Shown here in pieces: positions 18,572 to 27,550 of a stretch of 64,000 nucleotides of DNA (position 1 is its first letter; every line of letters starts with the position of its first letter). The notes beneath the pieces were generated by a model, which did no database searches, was not told the origin of the DNA, and worked only from the letters and a program-made list of their open reading frames with translations. The stretch is from Alistipes sp. (GTDB lineage: Bacteria; Bacteroidota; Bacteroidia; Bacteroidales; Rikenellaceae): assembly GCF_020026455.1 (NCBI RefSeq), contig NZ_JAHHQJ010000006.1, positions 62,001-126,000 of the forward strand, written 5' to 3'. Position numbers and translations under genes: made by a program.

Positions 18572-20098
18572 CTACTCCCACTCGATGGTTGCGGGCGGTT
18601 TGGAGGAGATGTCGTAGACTACGCGGTTGACCCCCTTGACCTTGTTGATGATGTCGTTCGACACGTTGGCCAGGAACTCGTAGGGCAGATGGACCCAATC
18701 GGCCGTCATGCCGTCCGTAGAGGTCACGGCACGCAGGGCCACGCAGCTCTCGTAAGTGCGTTCGTCGCCCATCACTCCCACGCTCTTCACCGGCAGCAGG
18801 ATCGCTCCCGCCTGCCACACCTGATCGTACAGTCCGGCTGCGCGCAGCGAGTCGATATAGATTTTGTCGACATTCTGGAGGATTTCGACCTTCTCGGGCG
18901 TGATGTCGCCCAGAATGCGGATCGCGAGGCCCGGTCCCGGGAAGGGATGACGGCCGATCAACTGCTCGGAAATACCCATCGAACGGCCCACGCGGCGCAC
19001 CTCGTCCTTGAACAGCAGGCGCAGCGGCTCGACGATCCGGAGATTCATCTTCTCGGGGAGCCCTCCGACGTTGTGGTGCGATTTGATCGTGGCCGAAGGG
19101 CCGTTGACCGAACACGACTCGATCACATCCGGATAGATCGTACCCTGTGCCAGCCACTTGACGTCCTTGATCTGAATGGCCTCCTCGTTGAACACCTCCA
19201 CGAAGTCGCGGCCGATGATCTTGCGCTTCCGCTCGGGGTCCGTAACACCCGCCAGGTCGCCCAGGAACTTGGCCGAGGCATTCACGCCCTTGACATTCAG
19301 CCCCATGTGCTTATAGGATTCCAGCACCTCCTCGAACTCGTTCTTGCGCAGCAGGCCCGAGTCGACGAAGACGCAGTAGAGGTTCCGGCCGATGGCCTTG
19401 TGCAGCAGCACGGCCGCCACCGACGAGTCCACACCGCCCGAAAGCGCCAGCACGACCTTGTCGTCGCCCAGCTTCTCGCGCAGCTCGCGCACGGTAGCCT
19501 CCACGAAACTCTCCGAGGTCCACGACTGACTGCAGCCGCAAATGTCCACGACGAAGTTTTTGAGCAGCTGCGTGCCGTCGGTCGAATGGTAGACTTCAGG
19601 GTGGAACTGGATGCCCCACGTCTGTTCGCCACCCACGTGGAAAGCGGCGACACGCACATCCTCGGTGCTGGCGATCAGCTCATAGTTGTCGGGCACGCGC
19701 GTAATGGTGTCGCCGTGCGACATCCACACCTGCGTGCGGGCCGGAAGGCCGCGCATCAGTGCGTCCGACGCATTACCCACGGTGAGCATCGCACGGCCAT
19801 ATTCGCGGCTGGGTGCCGGCTGCACCTCGCCACCGAAGGCCGAGGCCAGGAACTGTGCGCCGTAGCAGACGCCCAGCAGCGGCAGTTTGCCCTTGAAGGC
19901 CGAAAGGTCGGGAGTCGGGGCCTGTGCATCCCGCACGGAGAAGGGACTGCCCGAAAGGATCACACCCCGAACCGATGCGTCTATGGCCGGGATCTTGTTG
20001 AAGGGGTGGATTTCGCAATAGACATTCAGTTCGCGGACGCGGCGTGCGATCAGCTGCGTATATTGCGATCCGAAGTCGAGAATCAGGATTTTTTCCAT
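18572..20098 (-). CDS. guaA: GMP synthase (glutamine-hydrolysing)
   Basis: Converts XMP, ATP and glutamine to GMP. The 508-residue product has the full two-domain layout: a class I glutamine amidotransferase with Cys78 in GVCYGAQ and His166/Glu168 in FHPEVY, then an ATP-pyrophosphatase with the P-loop SGGVDSS (220-226), and the C-terminal dimerisation domain ending PPATIEWE. It lies downstream of guaB on the same strand, so the two steps from IMP to GMP are encoded together, with a 192-base gap that holds no recognised gene or clear -7 box. Confidence 0.98.
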   Translation of the reverse strand: MEKILILDFGSQYTQLIARRVRELNVYCEIHPFNKIPAIDASVRGVILSGSPFSVRDAQAPTPDLSAFKGKLPLLGVCYGAQFLASAFGGEVQPAPSREYGRAMLTVGNASDALMRGLPARTQVWMSHGDTITRVPDNYELIASTEDVRVAAFHVGGEQTWGIQFHPEVYHSTDGTQLLKNFVVDICGCSQSWTSESFVEATVRELREKLGDDKVVLALSGGVDSSVAAVLLHKAIGRNLYCVFVDSGLLRKNEFEEVLESYKHMGLNVKGVNASAKFLGDLAGVTDPERKRKIIGRDFVEVFNEEAIQIKDVKWLAQGTIYPDVIESCSVNGPSATIKSHHNVGGLPEKMNLRIVEPLRLLFKDEVRRVGRSMGISEQLIGRHPFPGPGLAIRILGDITPEKVEILQNVDKIYIDSLRAAGLYDQVWQAGAILLPVKSVGVMGDERTYESCVALRAVTSTDGMTADWVHLPYEFLANVSNDIINKVKGVNRVVYDISSKPPATIEWE

Positions 20099-20290
20099 CT
20101 ATCTTGGTTTTACTTTTTCTTGTGCAACATGCGAAAAGCGGCGTAGCGGGCCACGGCCGCCGTAAGCGGGTGCAGCAGGGCGAAAGCAGCCGGCTGTCCG
20201 ACGAAAGGCAGGTCGACAGCCCCTCCCCACGGAGACAGGCACCGCAAGCCTTTCGCAGCGGATCCGTCCATTCCGCCCGATCATCGCCCC

Positions 20291-21769
20291 CTATCGTTCG
20301 CTCGAATAGTTGGGCGCCTCGCTCGTGATGGCCACGTCGTGCGGATGGCTCTCCTGCATGCCCGAAGCCGTGATGCGGATGAAGCGGGCCTGCTTGAGCG
20401 CCTGGATGTCCTTCGCGCCGCAGTAGCCCATGCCCGAACGAACGCCGCCGATGAGCTGGTAGACCGTCTCGGAAAGCGAGCCCTTGAACGGTACGCGCGC
20501 GGCGATACCTTCGGGAACGAGTTTGCTGATGTTGCCTTCGCAGCCCTTCTGGAAGTAGCGGTCGGCCGATCCAGCCTTCATGGCGTCGATCGAACCCATG
20601 CCGCGGTAGCTCTTGAACTTGCGGCCGTTGAAGATGATCGTCTCGCCCGGAGCCTCCTCCGTACCGGCGAACATCGAACCGATCATCACGCAGTCGCCAC
20701 CCGCAGCCAGCGCCTTCACCAGGTCGCCCGAATAGCGCAGTCCGCCGTCGGCAATCACCGGGACGCCGCTCTCGCGGGCCACGCAGGCCACGTCGTAGAT
20801 GGCCGTCAGCTGGGGAACACCCACTCCGGCGATGATACGCGTCGTGCAGATCGAACCGGGACCGATGCCGACCTTCACGCCGTCGGCGCCGTTCTCGATC
20901 AGGTAGCGGGCGGCTTCGCCCGTGGCGATGTTGCCCACCACGACGTCGAGCGACGGATAGGCCTCCTTGATCCGCTTGAGCATCGTGACGATGTTGGCCG
21001 AATGGCCGTGTGCCGAGTCGAGCACCACGGCGTCGACATCCTCGTCGACCAGTGCCTTCACACGCTCCATCGCATCGGGCGTGACGCCGACGCCGGCCGC
21101 CACGCGCAGACGGCCCTTCGCGTCCTTGCAGGCATTGGGATGATCCTGCACCTTGGTGATGTCCTTATAGGTGATAAGCCCCACCAGACGACCTTCGTCG
21201 TCCACCACGGGCAGCTTCTCGATCTTGCTGTTGAGCAGTATTTCCTGAGCGTGGGCCAGTTCGGGGTTGTGCGTCGTCACGAGGCGGTCGCCGGGCGTCA
21301 TCACCTCCTCGATGCGGCGCTGCATGTCGCGCTGAAAGCGCAGGTCGCGGTTGGTGACGATGCCGATAAGCATCCGGTCCGAATCGACCACGGGAATACC
21401 TCCGATACGATTCTCTTTCATCAGGCTCAGGGCATCGCCGACGGTGTGGTCCTTGGAAATGGTCACCGGATCGTAGATCATGCCGTTCTCGGCACGTTTC
21501 ACCTTGCGGACCTGCGCGGCCTGCTCGGCAATGCTCATGTTCTTGTGGATCACGCCGACACCACCTTCCCGCGCCAGGGCAATAGCCAGCGGCGCTTCGG
21601 TTACCGTGTCCATGGCGGCGGACACAATGGGGATGTTGAGCGAGATATTTCGCGAGAAACGGGTCTGAACATTGACCTCTCGCGGCAACACTTCCGAATA
21701 GGCGGGTACAAGCAGCACATCGTCGAAGGTAAGTCCTTCGGGCTGAACCCTTTCATTGATAAAAGACAT
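20291..21769 (-). CDS. guaB: IMP dehydrogenase
   Basis: NAD-dependent oxidation of IMP to XMP, the committed step of guanine nucleotide synthesis. The 492-residue product has a TIM barrel interrupted by two CBS domains (about 95-150 and 155-212) and the catalytic loop GIGPGSICTTR with Cys308, followed by the YRGMGS and flap regions. The start at 21769 (MSFINERV) is chosen over a longer low-quality extension and lies 26 bases downstream of a perfect -7 box. guaA follows downstream. Confidence 0.98.
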   Translation of the reverse strand: MSFINERVQPEGLTFDDVLLVPAYSEVLPREVNVQTRFSRNISLNIPIVSAAMDTVTEAPLAIALAREGGVGVIHKNMSIAEQAAQVRKVKRAENGMIYDPVTISKDHTVGDALSLMKENRIGGIPVVDSDRMLIGIVTNRDLRFQRDMQRRIEEVMTPGDRLVTTHNPELAHAQEILLNSKIEKLPVVDDEGRLVGLITYKDITKVQDHPNACKDAKGRLRVAAGVGVTPDAMERVKALVDEDVDAVVLDSAHGHSANIVTMLKRIKEAYPSLDVVVGNIATGEAARYLIENGADGVKVGIGPGSICTTRIIAGVGVPQLTAIYDVACVARESGVPVIADGGLRYSGDLVKALAAGGDCVMIGSMFAGTEEAPGETIIFNGRKFKSYRGMGSIDAMKAGSADRYFQKGCEGNISKLVPEGIAARVPFKGSLSETVYQLIGGVRSGMGYCGAKDIQALKQARFIRITASGMQESHPHDVAITSEAPNYSSER

Positions 21770-21794
21770 AATGAACGTGGATTTTTGTTGCTCG

Positions 21795-21802
21795 CAAATG
21801 TA
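21795..21802 (-). promoter_or_regulatory. -7 box for guaB
   Basis: TACATTTG on the minus strand, 26 bases before the guaB ATG. It fixes the guaB start against the upstream extension. Confidence 0.65.
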
Positions 21803-22008
21803 GTGTTTTTTTTCGAAACGGCCTAATTTCCGGCCCGGTCCGTCGCTTTTTTTATCAACAAAATGCAAAAAGGGAAACGGACCCGTGCCGTTTTCCGACC
21901 GCAGCACCGCGCGCATCGTGCGAAATCCCCGGACAGGGCGCAACGACGAGCGGCCTGTCCGGGGATTCGACGAAGGTGCGGCAGTCGGAGCGCCGCTATG
22001 GGCAAAAA

Positions 22009-22824
22009 TCAGTATTGCTCTTTTTCGTTGGGGAAATCGCATCCCTTCACATCGCCGACATAGCGCCCCACGGCATCGGTCATCACCGTATGCAGGTCGG
22101 CATAGCGGCGCAGGAAGCGCGGCGAGAAGCCCTTGTTGATGCCCAGCATGTCGTGAATCACGAGCACCTGCCCGTCGCAGCCACCACCGGCTCCGATACC
22201 GATCGTCGGGGTCGGGATCTCGGCGGTCACGCGCGAGGCCAGCGCCGCGGGAATCTTTTCGAGCACGATGCCGAAACAGCCCGCGTCACTCAGCAGGTGA
22301 GCGTCGTGCAGCAGCTTTTCGGCCTCGGCCTCCTCCTTGGCACGGACGGTGTAGGTCCCGAACTTGTGGATCGACTGGGGCGTCAGCCCGAGGTGTCCCA
22401 TGACGGGAATACCCGCCGAGAGAATGCGCTGAATCGACTCGAGGATCTCCTCGCCGCCCTCCATCTTCACGGCGTCGGCCTCGGTCTCCTTCATGATGCG
22501 GATCGCCGAGTCGAGCGCCACCTTCGAGTTGCCCTGATAGGTTCCGAAAGGCAGGTCGACGACGACCAGCGCCCGCTCCACGGCGCGCACGACCGACCGG
22601 GCGTGGTAGATCATCATATCGAGGGTGATGGGAAGCGTGGTTTCGTAACCGGCCATCACGTTGGCAGCCGAGTCGCCCACGAGAATCACGTCGATACCCG
22701 CAGCATCGACGATCTTGGCCATCGAATAGTCGTAAGAGGTGAGCATGGCGATCTTCTCGCCCCGCTGTTTCATCTCCGTCAGGCGGTAAGTCGTTACCGC
22801 ACGGACGGTGCTTTCTACTGACAT
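22009..22824 (-). CDS. panB: 3-methyl-2-oxobutanoate hydroxymethyltransferase
   Basis: Makes ketopantoate from alpha-ketoisovalerate and methylene-tetrahydrofolate, the first step of pantothenate and CoA synthesis. The 271-residue product shows MLTSYDYSMAKIVDAAGID at the N-terminus, the metal and substrate motif LVGDSAANVMAGY, the VKMEGG strand, GHLGLTPQ, and the C-terminal TIGIGAGGGCDGQVLV. It has its own promoter, which overlaps the stop codon of the upstream methyltransferase gene. Confidence 0.97.
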   Translation of the reverse strand: MSVESTVRAVTTYRLTEMKQRGEKIAMLTSYDYSMAKIVDAAGIDVILVGDSAANVMAGYETTLPITLDMMIYHARSVVRAVERALVVVDLPFGTYQGNSKVALDSAIRIMKETEADAVKMEGGEEILESIQRILSAGIPVMGHLGLTPQSIHKFGTYTVRAKEEAEAEKLLHDAHLLSDAGCFGIVLEKIPAALASRVTAEIPTPTIGIGAGGGCDGQVLVIHDMLGINKGFSPRFLRRYADLHTVMTDAVGRYVGDVKGCDFPNEKEQY

Positions 22825-22854
22825 TTTTTTCGGATTTTAAATTTTACAACGCGG

Positions 22855-22862
22855 CAAAGTTA
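22855..22862 (-). promoter_or_regulatory. -7 box for panB, overlapping the trmH-like stop codon
   Basis: TAACTTTG on the minus strand, 31 bases before the panB ATG. Its first three bases are the TAA stop codon of the upstream gene. Confidence 0.55.
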
Positions 22863-23396
22863 ACGCTTCGGACGGATTTGACAAAAGAAGTCCCACAAAA
22901 TGACTCCCCCGGCCACCGAGACGTTGACCGAATGCTTGGTCCCGGCCTGCGGGATCTCGATGGCCCCGTCGCACCGGTCCACCGCCTCCTGCCCCACACC
23001 GTCGACCTCGTTGCCGAAGACCAGCGCGTATTTCACGCCCGGCGCGGCACGGAACGCATCGAGCATCACGGCACCCTCGACCTGCTCCACGGCATAGACC
23101 GCATATCCTTCGGCATGCAGCTGTGCAATGCACTCCGCGGTCGAAGCGCAATGGCTCCAGGGCACGGTCATCTCGGCACCGAGGGCCGTCTTGTGGATCT
23201 CGCGCGAGGGAGGCGTGGCGGTGATGCCGCACAGAAGGATCCGCTCCACGGCGAAAGCGTCGCCCGTGCGGAAAAAGGCCCCGACATTCTGGGCTGAACG
23301 GACGTTGTCCAGCACCACCGTGACGGGCATCTTTTCCATCGCGGCAAACTCCTCGACCGAAGGTCTGCCGAGTTCTTCGTTGGTAATTTTGCGCAT
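22860..23396 (-). CDS. TrmH/SpoU-family RNA 2'-O-methyltransferase
   Basis: A 178-residue AdoMet-dependent RNA ribose methyltransferase. SPOUT motif 1 is LDNVRSAQNVGAFFRTGDAF with its conserved Asn and Arg, motif 2 is YALVFGNEVDGV, and motif 3 is IPQAGTKHSVNVSVAGGVILWDF. These form the trefoil-knot AdoMet site. It lacks the N-terminal substrate-binding domain of 23S-rRNA enzymes such as RlmB, so a tRNA target is plausible but unproven. Transcribed divergently from the outer-membrane protein gene. Confidence 0.93.
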   Translation of the reverse strand: MRKITNEELGRPSVEEFAAMEKMPVTVVLDNVRSAQNVGAFFRTGDAFAVERILLCGITATPPSREIHKTALGAEMTVPWSHCASTAECIAQLHAEGYAVYAVEQVEGAVMLDAFRAAPGVKYALVFGNEVDGVGQEAVDRCDGAIEIPQAGTKHSVNVSVAGGVILWDFFCQIRPKR

Positions 23397-23425
23397 AATG
23401 GGTTCGAAACGATTGATTTCGGGGG

Positions 23426-23433
23426 CAAAAGTA
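23426..23433 (-). promoter_or_regulatory. -7 box for the methyltransferase gene
   Basis: TACTTTTG on the minus strand, 30 bases before the ATG at 23396. The same octamer occurs 23 bases away on the plus strand, forming a back-to-back pair. Confidence 0.65.
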
Positions 23434-23455
23434 AATAAAATTGAAATCTTTTCCT

Positions 23456-23463
23456 TACTTTTG
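23456..23463 (+). promoter_or_regulatory. -7 box for the outer-membrane protein-glnS operon
   Basis: TACTTTTG on the plus strand, 23 bases before the ATG at 23487. Its upstream promoter elements would have to overlap the divergent promoter at 23426-23433. Confidence 0.65.
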
Positions 23464-23486
23464 TCAGCTATATTCCGTCGAGACCT

Positions 23487-24590
23487 ATGAAAAAACTCTT
23501 ACTCTTGCTCGCCTTTTCCGGATGCGTCGCCACAGGACACGCACAGGAGATTCTGCTGGGAACCGATTTCAAAATGTATTTCGACAACAAGGAATTCGGC
23601 AGCAACGAGTTTGCCGTGCCGGGCCTGGACATCGAATCGGGCACGGACTTCGCGGCCCGGCTGACGCCCCGCATCGGCATCCGGTGGGACGAGAAAAACA
23701 CGCTGGTCGTCGCCGCGGACATGATCAAGAACTTCGGATCGGCCGAATCGGCCTATCTGTCGGAGATCAAACCCGTCTTCTACTACCAGTTCCAGACACC
23801 CCGGGTGACGGCCGCGGCCGGTATCTTCACGCGCGACATGATGCACGACGACGACTATTCGACGGCTTTCTTTTCCGAGTCGGAGCGTTTCTTCCACAAC
23901 CGCATGAACGGCGTGCTGGCGCAGTACAACGGAAAAAGAGACTCCTACGTCGAGTTCGTCTGCGACTGGGAGGGCATGTACTCCACCCTCTCGCGCGAGA
24001 AATTCCGCATCCTGCTCGCAGGGCGCCACTACCTCGACACGTTCTACTACGGCTTCAACTACTCGATGTTCCACTATGCGGGACAGAAGGGGGCGCCGAT
24101 CGAAAACGTCGTCGACCTGCAGCTGCTCAACCCCTGCATCGGCGTGCGGTTCAACGCCTTCTTCGACTTCGACATCAAACTGGGGGCTTTGCTCTCGGCC
24201 CAGCGCGACCGCAGCTTCGGCCATTCGTGGGAAAAACCCTGCATGGGCGAGTTCGCCTTCCGGATCAGCCGCTGGGGACTCTCGCTCGACCAACGTCTCT
24301 ATGTCGGGGAGAACCTCCACCCCTTCTTCTACGGGCACCAGCTCGAAGACGGCACACCGCTCCCCTACGGACGCGAACTCTACCCCGCCGAAAGTTTCTT
24401 CCGCACCGACCAGAAGGTATACAGCCGCACGGCGCTCTCCTTCCGCCGGTCGTTCTTCGACGACACGGTCTCGGTCCGCGCGGAATTTGCCGCCCATCAC
24501 GACGGCACGGCCCTGGGAACCCAGCAGATGCTGGTCGTGGGGGTGAAACTGCTCAAAACCGTTTACAACAGCAAGAATCACAAAAAATAA
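23487..24590 (+). CDS. predicted outer-membrane beta-barrel protein, unknown function
   Basis: A 367-residue exported protein with a clear signal peptide (about 1-19, cut after TGHAQ). The rest consists of amphipathic strands rich in Tyr, Phe and Arg typical of a beta-barrel. No family was recognised with certainty. The stop codon is one base from the glnS start, so the two genes are almost certainly co-transcribed, although no functional link is apparent. Confidence 0.75.
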   Translation: MKKLLLLLAFSGCVATGHAQEILLGTDFKMYFDNKEFGSNEFAVPGLDIESGTDFAARLTPRIGIRWDEKNTLVVAADMIKNFGSAESAYLSEIKPVFYYQFQTPRVTAAAGIFTRDMMHDDDYSTAFFSESERFFHNRMNGVLAQYNGKRDSYVEFVCDWEGMYSTLSREKFRILLAGRHYLDTFYYGFNYSMFHYAGQKGAPIENVVDLQLLNPCIGVRFNAFFDFDIKLGALLSAQRDRSFGHSWEKPCMGEFAFRISRWGLSLDQRLYVGENLHPFFYGHQLEDGTPLPYGRELYPAESFFRTDQKVYSRTALSFRRSFFDDTVSVRAEFAAHHDGTALGTQQMLVVGVKLLKTVYNSKNHKK

Positions 24591-24591
24591 C

Positions 24592-26268
24592 ATGGCAAGC
24601 GAAACAAACGAAACTCGGGAGAAGTCGCTGAACTTCCTCGAAGAGATCATCGAAGAGTCGATCGCCAAGGGCGAAACACGTGTACAGACCCGTTTCCCGC
24701 CCGAGCCGAACGGCTACCTGCATATCGGCCACGCCAAGAGCATCTGCATCAACTTCGGACTGGCGAAAAAATACGGCGGCAAGTGCAACCTGCGCTTCGA
24801 CGACACGAACCCCGTCAAGGAGGATGTGGAGTACGTCGACTCGATCAAGCGTGACATCCAGTGGCTCGGCTTCCAGTGGGAGCTGGAGCGCTATGCGTCG
24901 GACTATTTCGACCAGCTCTACGAATGGGCCGTCGTGCTGATCAAGAAGGGACTGGCCTACGTCGACGACCAGACGCAGGAGGAGATCCGCGAAAACCGCG
25001 GCACGGTATCCGTGCCGGGAACGCCCTCGCCGTGGCGCGACCGCTCGGTGGAGGAAAACCTCGATCTGTTCACCCGGATGAAGAACGGCGAATTCCCCGA
25101 CGGGGCCAAGGTCCTGCGCGCAAAGATCGACATGGCCCACCCGAACATGCTGTTCCGCGACCCGATCATGTACCGCATCATCCACGCCGAGCACCACCGC
25201 ACGGGCAACAAATGGTGCATCTACCCGATGTACGACTACGCCCACGGCCAGAGCGACTCGATCGAGCGCATCACCCACTCGATCTGCACCCTGGAATTCG
25301 ACGTCCACCGTCCGCTCTACGACTGGTTCATCCAGGCGCTCGACATTTTCCCCTCGCACCAGTATGAGTTCGCGCGCCTGAACCTCACCTATACGATGAT
25401 GTCGAAGCGCAAGCTGCTGAAGCTCGTGCAGGAGGGCGCCGTGATGGGCTGGGACGACCCCCGCATGCCGACCATCTGCGCCCTGCGCCGCAAGGGCTAC
25501 ACGCCCGCCTCGGTGCGCAACTTCGCCGAGATGGTGGGCGTCGCCAAGCGCGATAACGTCATCGACCTCGGAAAGCTGGAGTACTGCGTACGTGAGGACC
25601 TGAACCGGGTTGCCCAGCGCCGCATGGCCGTGCTGAATCCGCTGAAGGTGGTCATCACGAACTACGAGGACGACAAAACCGAGCTGTTCACGGCCATCAA
25701 CAACCCCGAAGACGAAGCTGCCGGCACGCGGCAGGTTCCCTTCTCGAAGGTGATCTGGATCGAGCGCGACGATTTCATGGAGAATCCGCCCAAGAAGTTC
25801 TTCCGCCTCTCGCCAGGCGGCGAGGTGCGCCTGCGCTATTCGTACCTCATCAAGTGCGAGGAGGTTGTCAAGGACGATGCGGGCAACATCACCGAACTGC
25901 ACTGCACCTACGACCCAATGTCGGGCGGAGGTTCGTCGAGCGACGGCCGCCGTGTGAAAGGCGTTATCCACTGGGTGTCGGCCAAAGACGCCGTGGAGGC
26001 TGAAGTCAGGCTGTTCAATCCGCTCTTCACGAAGGAGGATCCCGACGATGTGGAGGAAGGACAGACCTGGGAGGACAACCTCAATCCCGAATCGATGGTA
26101 AAAATCACAGGCTACCTCGAACCTTCGCTGCGCGACATCCCCGTCGGTCAGGCCGTACAGTTCGAGCGCGTAGGCTACTTCTGCCCCGATACCGATTCGA
26201 CTCCCGAGCATCCGGTGTTCAACCGCACGGTGACACTCAAGGACTCGTGGGCCAAAATCAACAAATAG
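24592..26268 (+). CDS. glnS: glutaminyl-tRNA synthetase
   Basis: Charges tRNA-Gln with glutamine. The 558-residue class I synthetase has the HIGH motif within NGYLHIGHAKSICINFG, the KMSKS-type loop MMSKRKL, and the two C-terminal anticodon-binding beta-barrels. The start at 24592 (MASETNETREKS) lies one base after the upstream stop. A strong terminator follows the stop codon. Confidence 0.98.
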   Translation: MASETNETREKSLNFLEEIIEESIAKGETRVQTRFPPEPNGYLHIGHAKSICINFGLAKKYGGKCNLRFDDTNPVKEDVEYVDSIKRDIQWLGFQWELERYASDYFDQLYEWAVVLIKKGLAYVDDQTQEEIRENRGTVSVPGTPSPWRDRSVEENLDLFTRMKNGEFPDGAKVLRAKIDMAHPNMLFRDPIMYRIIHAEHHRTGNKWCIYPMYDYAHGQSDSIERITHSICTLEFDVHRPLYDWFIQALDIFPSHQYEFARLNLTYTMMSKRKLLKLVQEGAVMGWDDPRMPTICALRRKGYTPASVRNFAEMVGVAKRDNVIDLGKLEYCVREDLNRVAQRRMAVLNPLKVVITNYEDDKTELFTAINNPEDEAAGTRQVPFSKVIWIERDDFMENPPKKFFRLSPGGEVRLRYSYLIKCEEVVKDDAGNITELHCTYDPMSGGGSSSDGRRVKGVIHWVSAKDAVEAEVRLFNPLFTKEDPDDVEEGQTWEDNLNPESMVKITGYLEPSLRDIPVGQAVQFERVGYFCPDTDSTPEHPVFNRTVTLKDSWAKINK

Positions 26269-26284
26269 AAAGGGCTGCACCAAT

Positions 26285-26323
26285 AAAAAAAGACATCTGG
26301 CATGGTCCGGATGTCTTTTTTTG
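26285..26323. terminator. bidirectional terminator after glnS
   Basis: Stem AGACATCTGG with GTCCGGATGTCT-type complement (about 26290-26317, one G-T pair) is flanked by A7 and T7 runs, so it has a U tract in both directions. It ends glnS on the plus strand and could end the GT2 operon on the minus strand, whose last gene stops about 210 bases away. Those 210 bases hold no recognised gene. Confidence 0.88.
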
Positions 26324-26533
26324 GCATTTATCGTTCCACGTTGCCGGATTCGCCCCGGGGAGAGGGCAGAAGAGGCGGGAGCAGCGCCATCAACCGAAAC
26401 AGGCTCCGGGAGAACCGGACGGGTTTGCGTCCTCCTGGCCGTCCGTGCCGGCAGGCTTGGGAACCATCTCGCAGCAGGGAGGGAAGGGGCCGGACGCTGC
26501 CAGACTCCCTTTCGGCGCTTGCGCACTTTCCCG

Positions 26534-27550
26534 TCAGCCCATCATGTCGCCGAAGGTCCGCCGGCCGAAAAGGTAGCGCAGCACCACCGAGCCGCGGTAG
26601 ATGTTGTCCGCGGCCGAAGCCTTGCGGCTTTCGCGGATCGAGCGGCGTTTGCGAGCCAGTGCCCCATGCCAGCGGATGAAGTCGCGGTAGGCGCGGAACA
26701 CGGCGTGGAAGTTGTCCCAGTGCCCCTGCATGAGGTAGGACAGCGCGGCAAGCAGGTCGAGTGCCGGGCGCACCACGGCCACGAAAAGCCGCTGTGCGGG
26801 CGAGGCACACTTGTAAAGCATGGCAAGGTTGTTCCGGTGATTGTAGAAAACCTTGGCCGGGGAATCGGTCTGGAGCGTACCGCCGCCCAAGTGGTAGACC
26901 CGGCTCCGGGGCACGATCCGCACCCGGTAACCCGCCAGCTGCATCCGCCAGCAGAGGTCGATCTCCTCCATGTGGGCGAAGAAATCGCCGTCGAAGCCGC
27001 CCAGCGCGCGGAACACCTCAGCCCGGCAGCAGAATGCCGCACCGCTCGCCCAGAAAACATCGCGTTCGTCGTCGTACTGCCCCCGGTCCTTCTCCACACG
27101 GCGCAGGATGCGCCCCCGGCAGAAGGGATAGCCCAGGTAGTCGATAAAGCCGCCCGCAGCCCCGGCATACTCGAACTCCGTGCGGTCGGCAAAGGAGATC
27201 AGCTTCGGCGCGACGACCGCCACATCGGGATTCCGGTCCAGGCAGTCGAGAATCGGCGCAAGCCACCCCTCGGGGGTCTCGACATCGGAGTTCAGCAGCA
27301 GGTAATAGTCGGCCTCGACGCGCTCCAATGCGCGGTTGTAGCCCCCGGCAAAGCCGTAGTTGCGGTCCATGCGCAGGACCGTGACCGACGGGAATTCGGC
27401 GGCGAGCAGCCCGAGGGAGTCGTCCGTCGAACCGTTGTCGGCGACGATGACTTCGACCCCGGCGGGAGCCGCAGCCACGACCGACGGCAGGAACCGACGC
27501 AGGTGTTCTGCGCCGTTCCAGTTGAGTATGACGATTTTAGCTATCGGCAT
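26534..27550 (-). CDS. family 2 glycosyltransferase (rhamnosyltransferase-like)
   Basis: A 338-residue GT-A-fold glycosyltransferase. Visible motifs are VILNWNGAEHLRRFL at the N-terminus, the nucleotide-binding VIVADNGSTDDS, the LLLNSDVETPEGWL metal-binding segment, and the acceptor-side FFAHMEEIDLCWRMQLAGY. This combination is common among rhamnosyl- and other LPS or capsule glycosyltransferases, which would fit the rhamnose operon elsewhere in the window, but donor and acceptor are not proven. Its first 14 bases overlap the end of the acyltransferase gene. Confidence 0.92.
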   Translation of the reverse strand: MPIAKIVILNWNGAEHLRRFLPSVVAAAPAGVEVIVADNGSTDDSLGLLAAEFPSVTVLRMDRNYGFAGGYNRALERVEADYYLLLNSDVETPEGWLAPILDCLDRNPDVAVVAPKLISFADRTEFEYAGAAGGFIDYLGYPFCRGRILRRVEKDRGQYDDERDVFWASGAAFCCRAEVFRALGGFDGDFFAHMEEIDLCWRMQLAGYRVRIVPRSRVYHLGGGTLQTDSPAKVFYNHRNNLAMLYKCASPAQRLFVAVVRPALDLLAALSYLMQGHWDNFHAVFRAYRDFIRWHGALARKRRSIRESRKASAADNIYRGSVVLRYLFGRRTFGDMMG

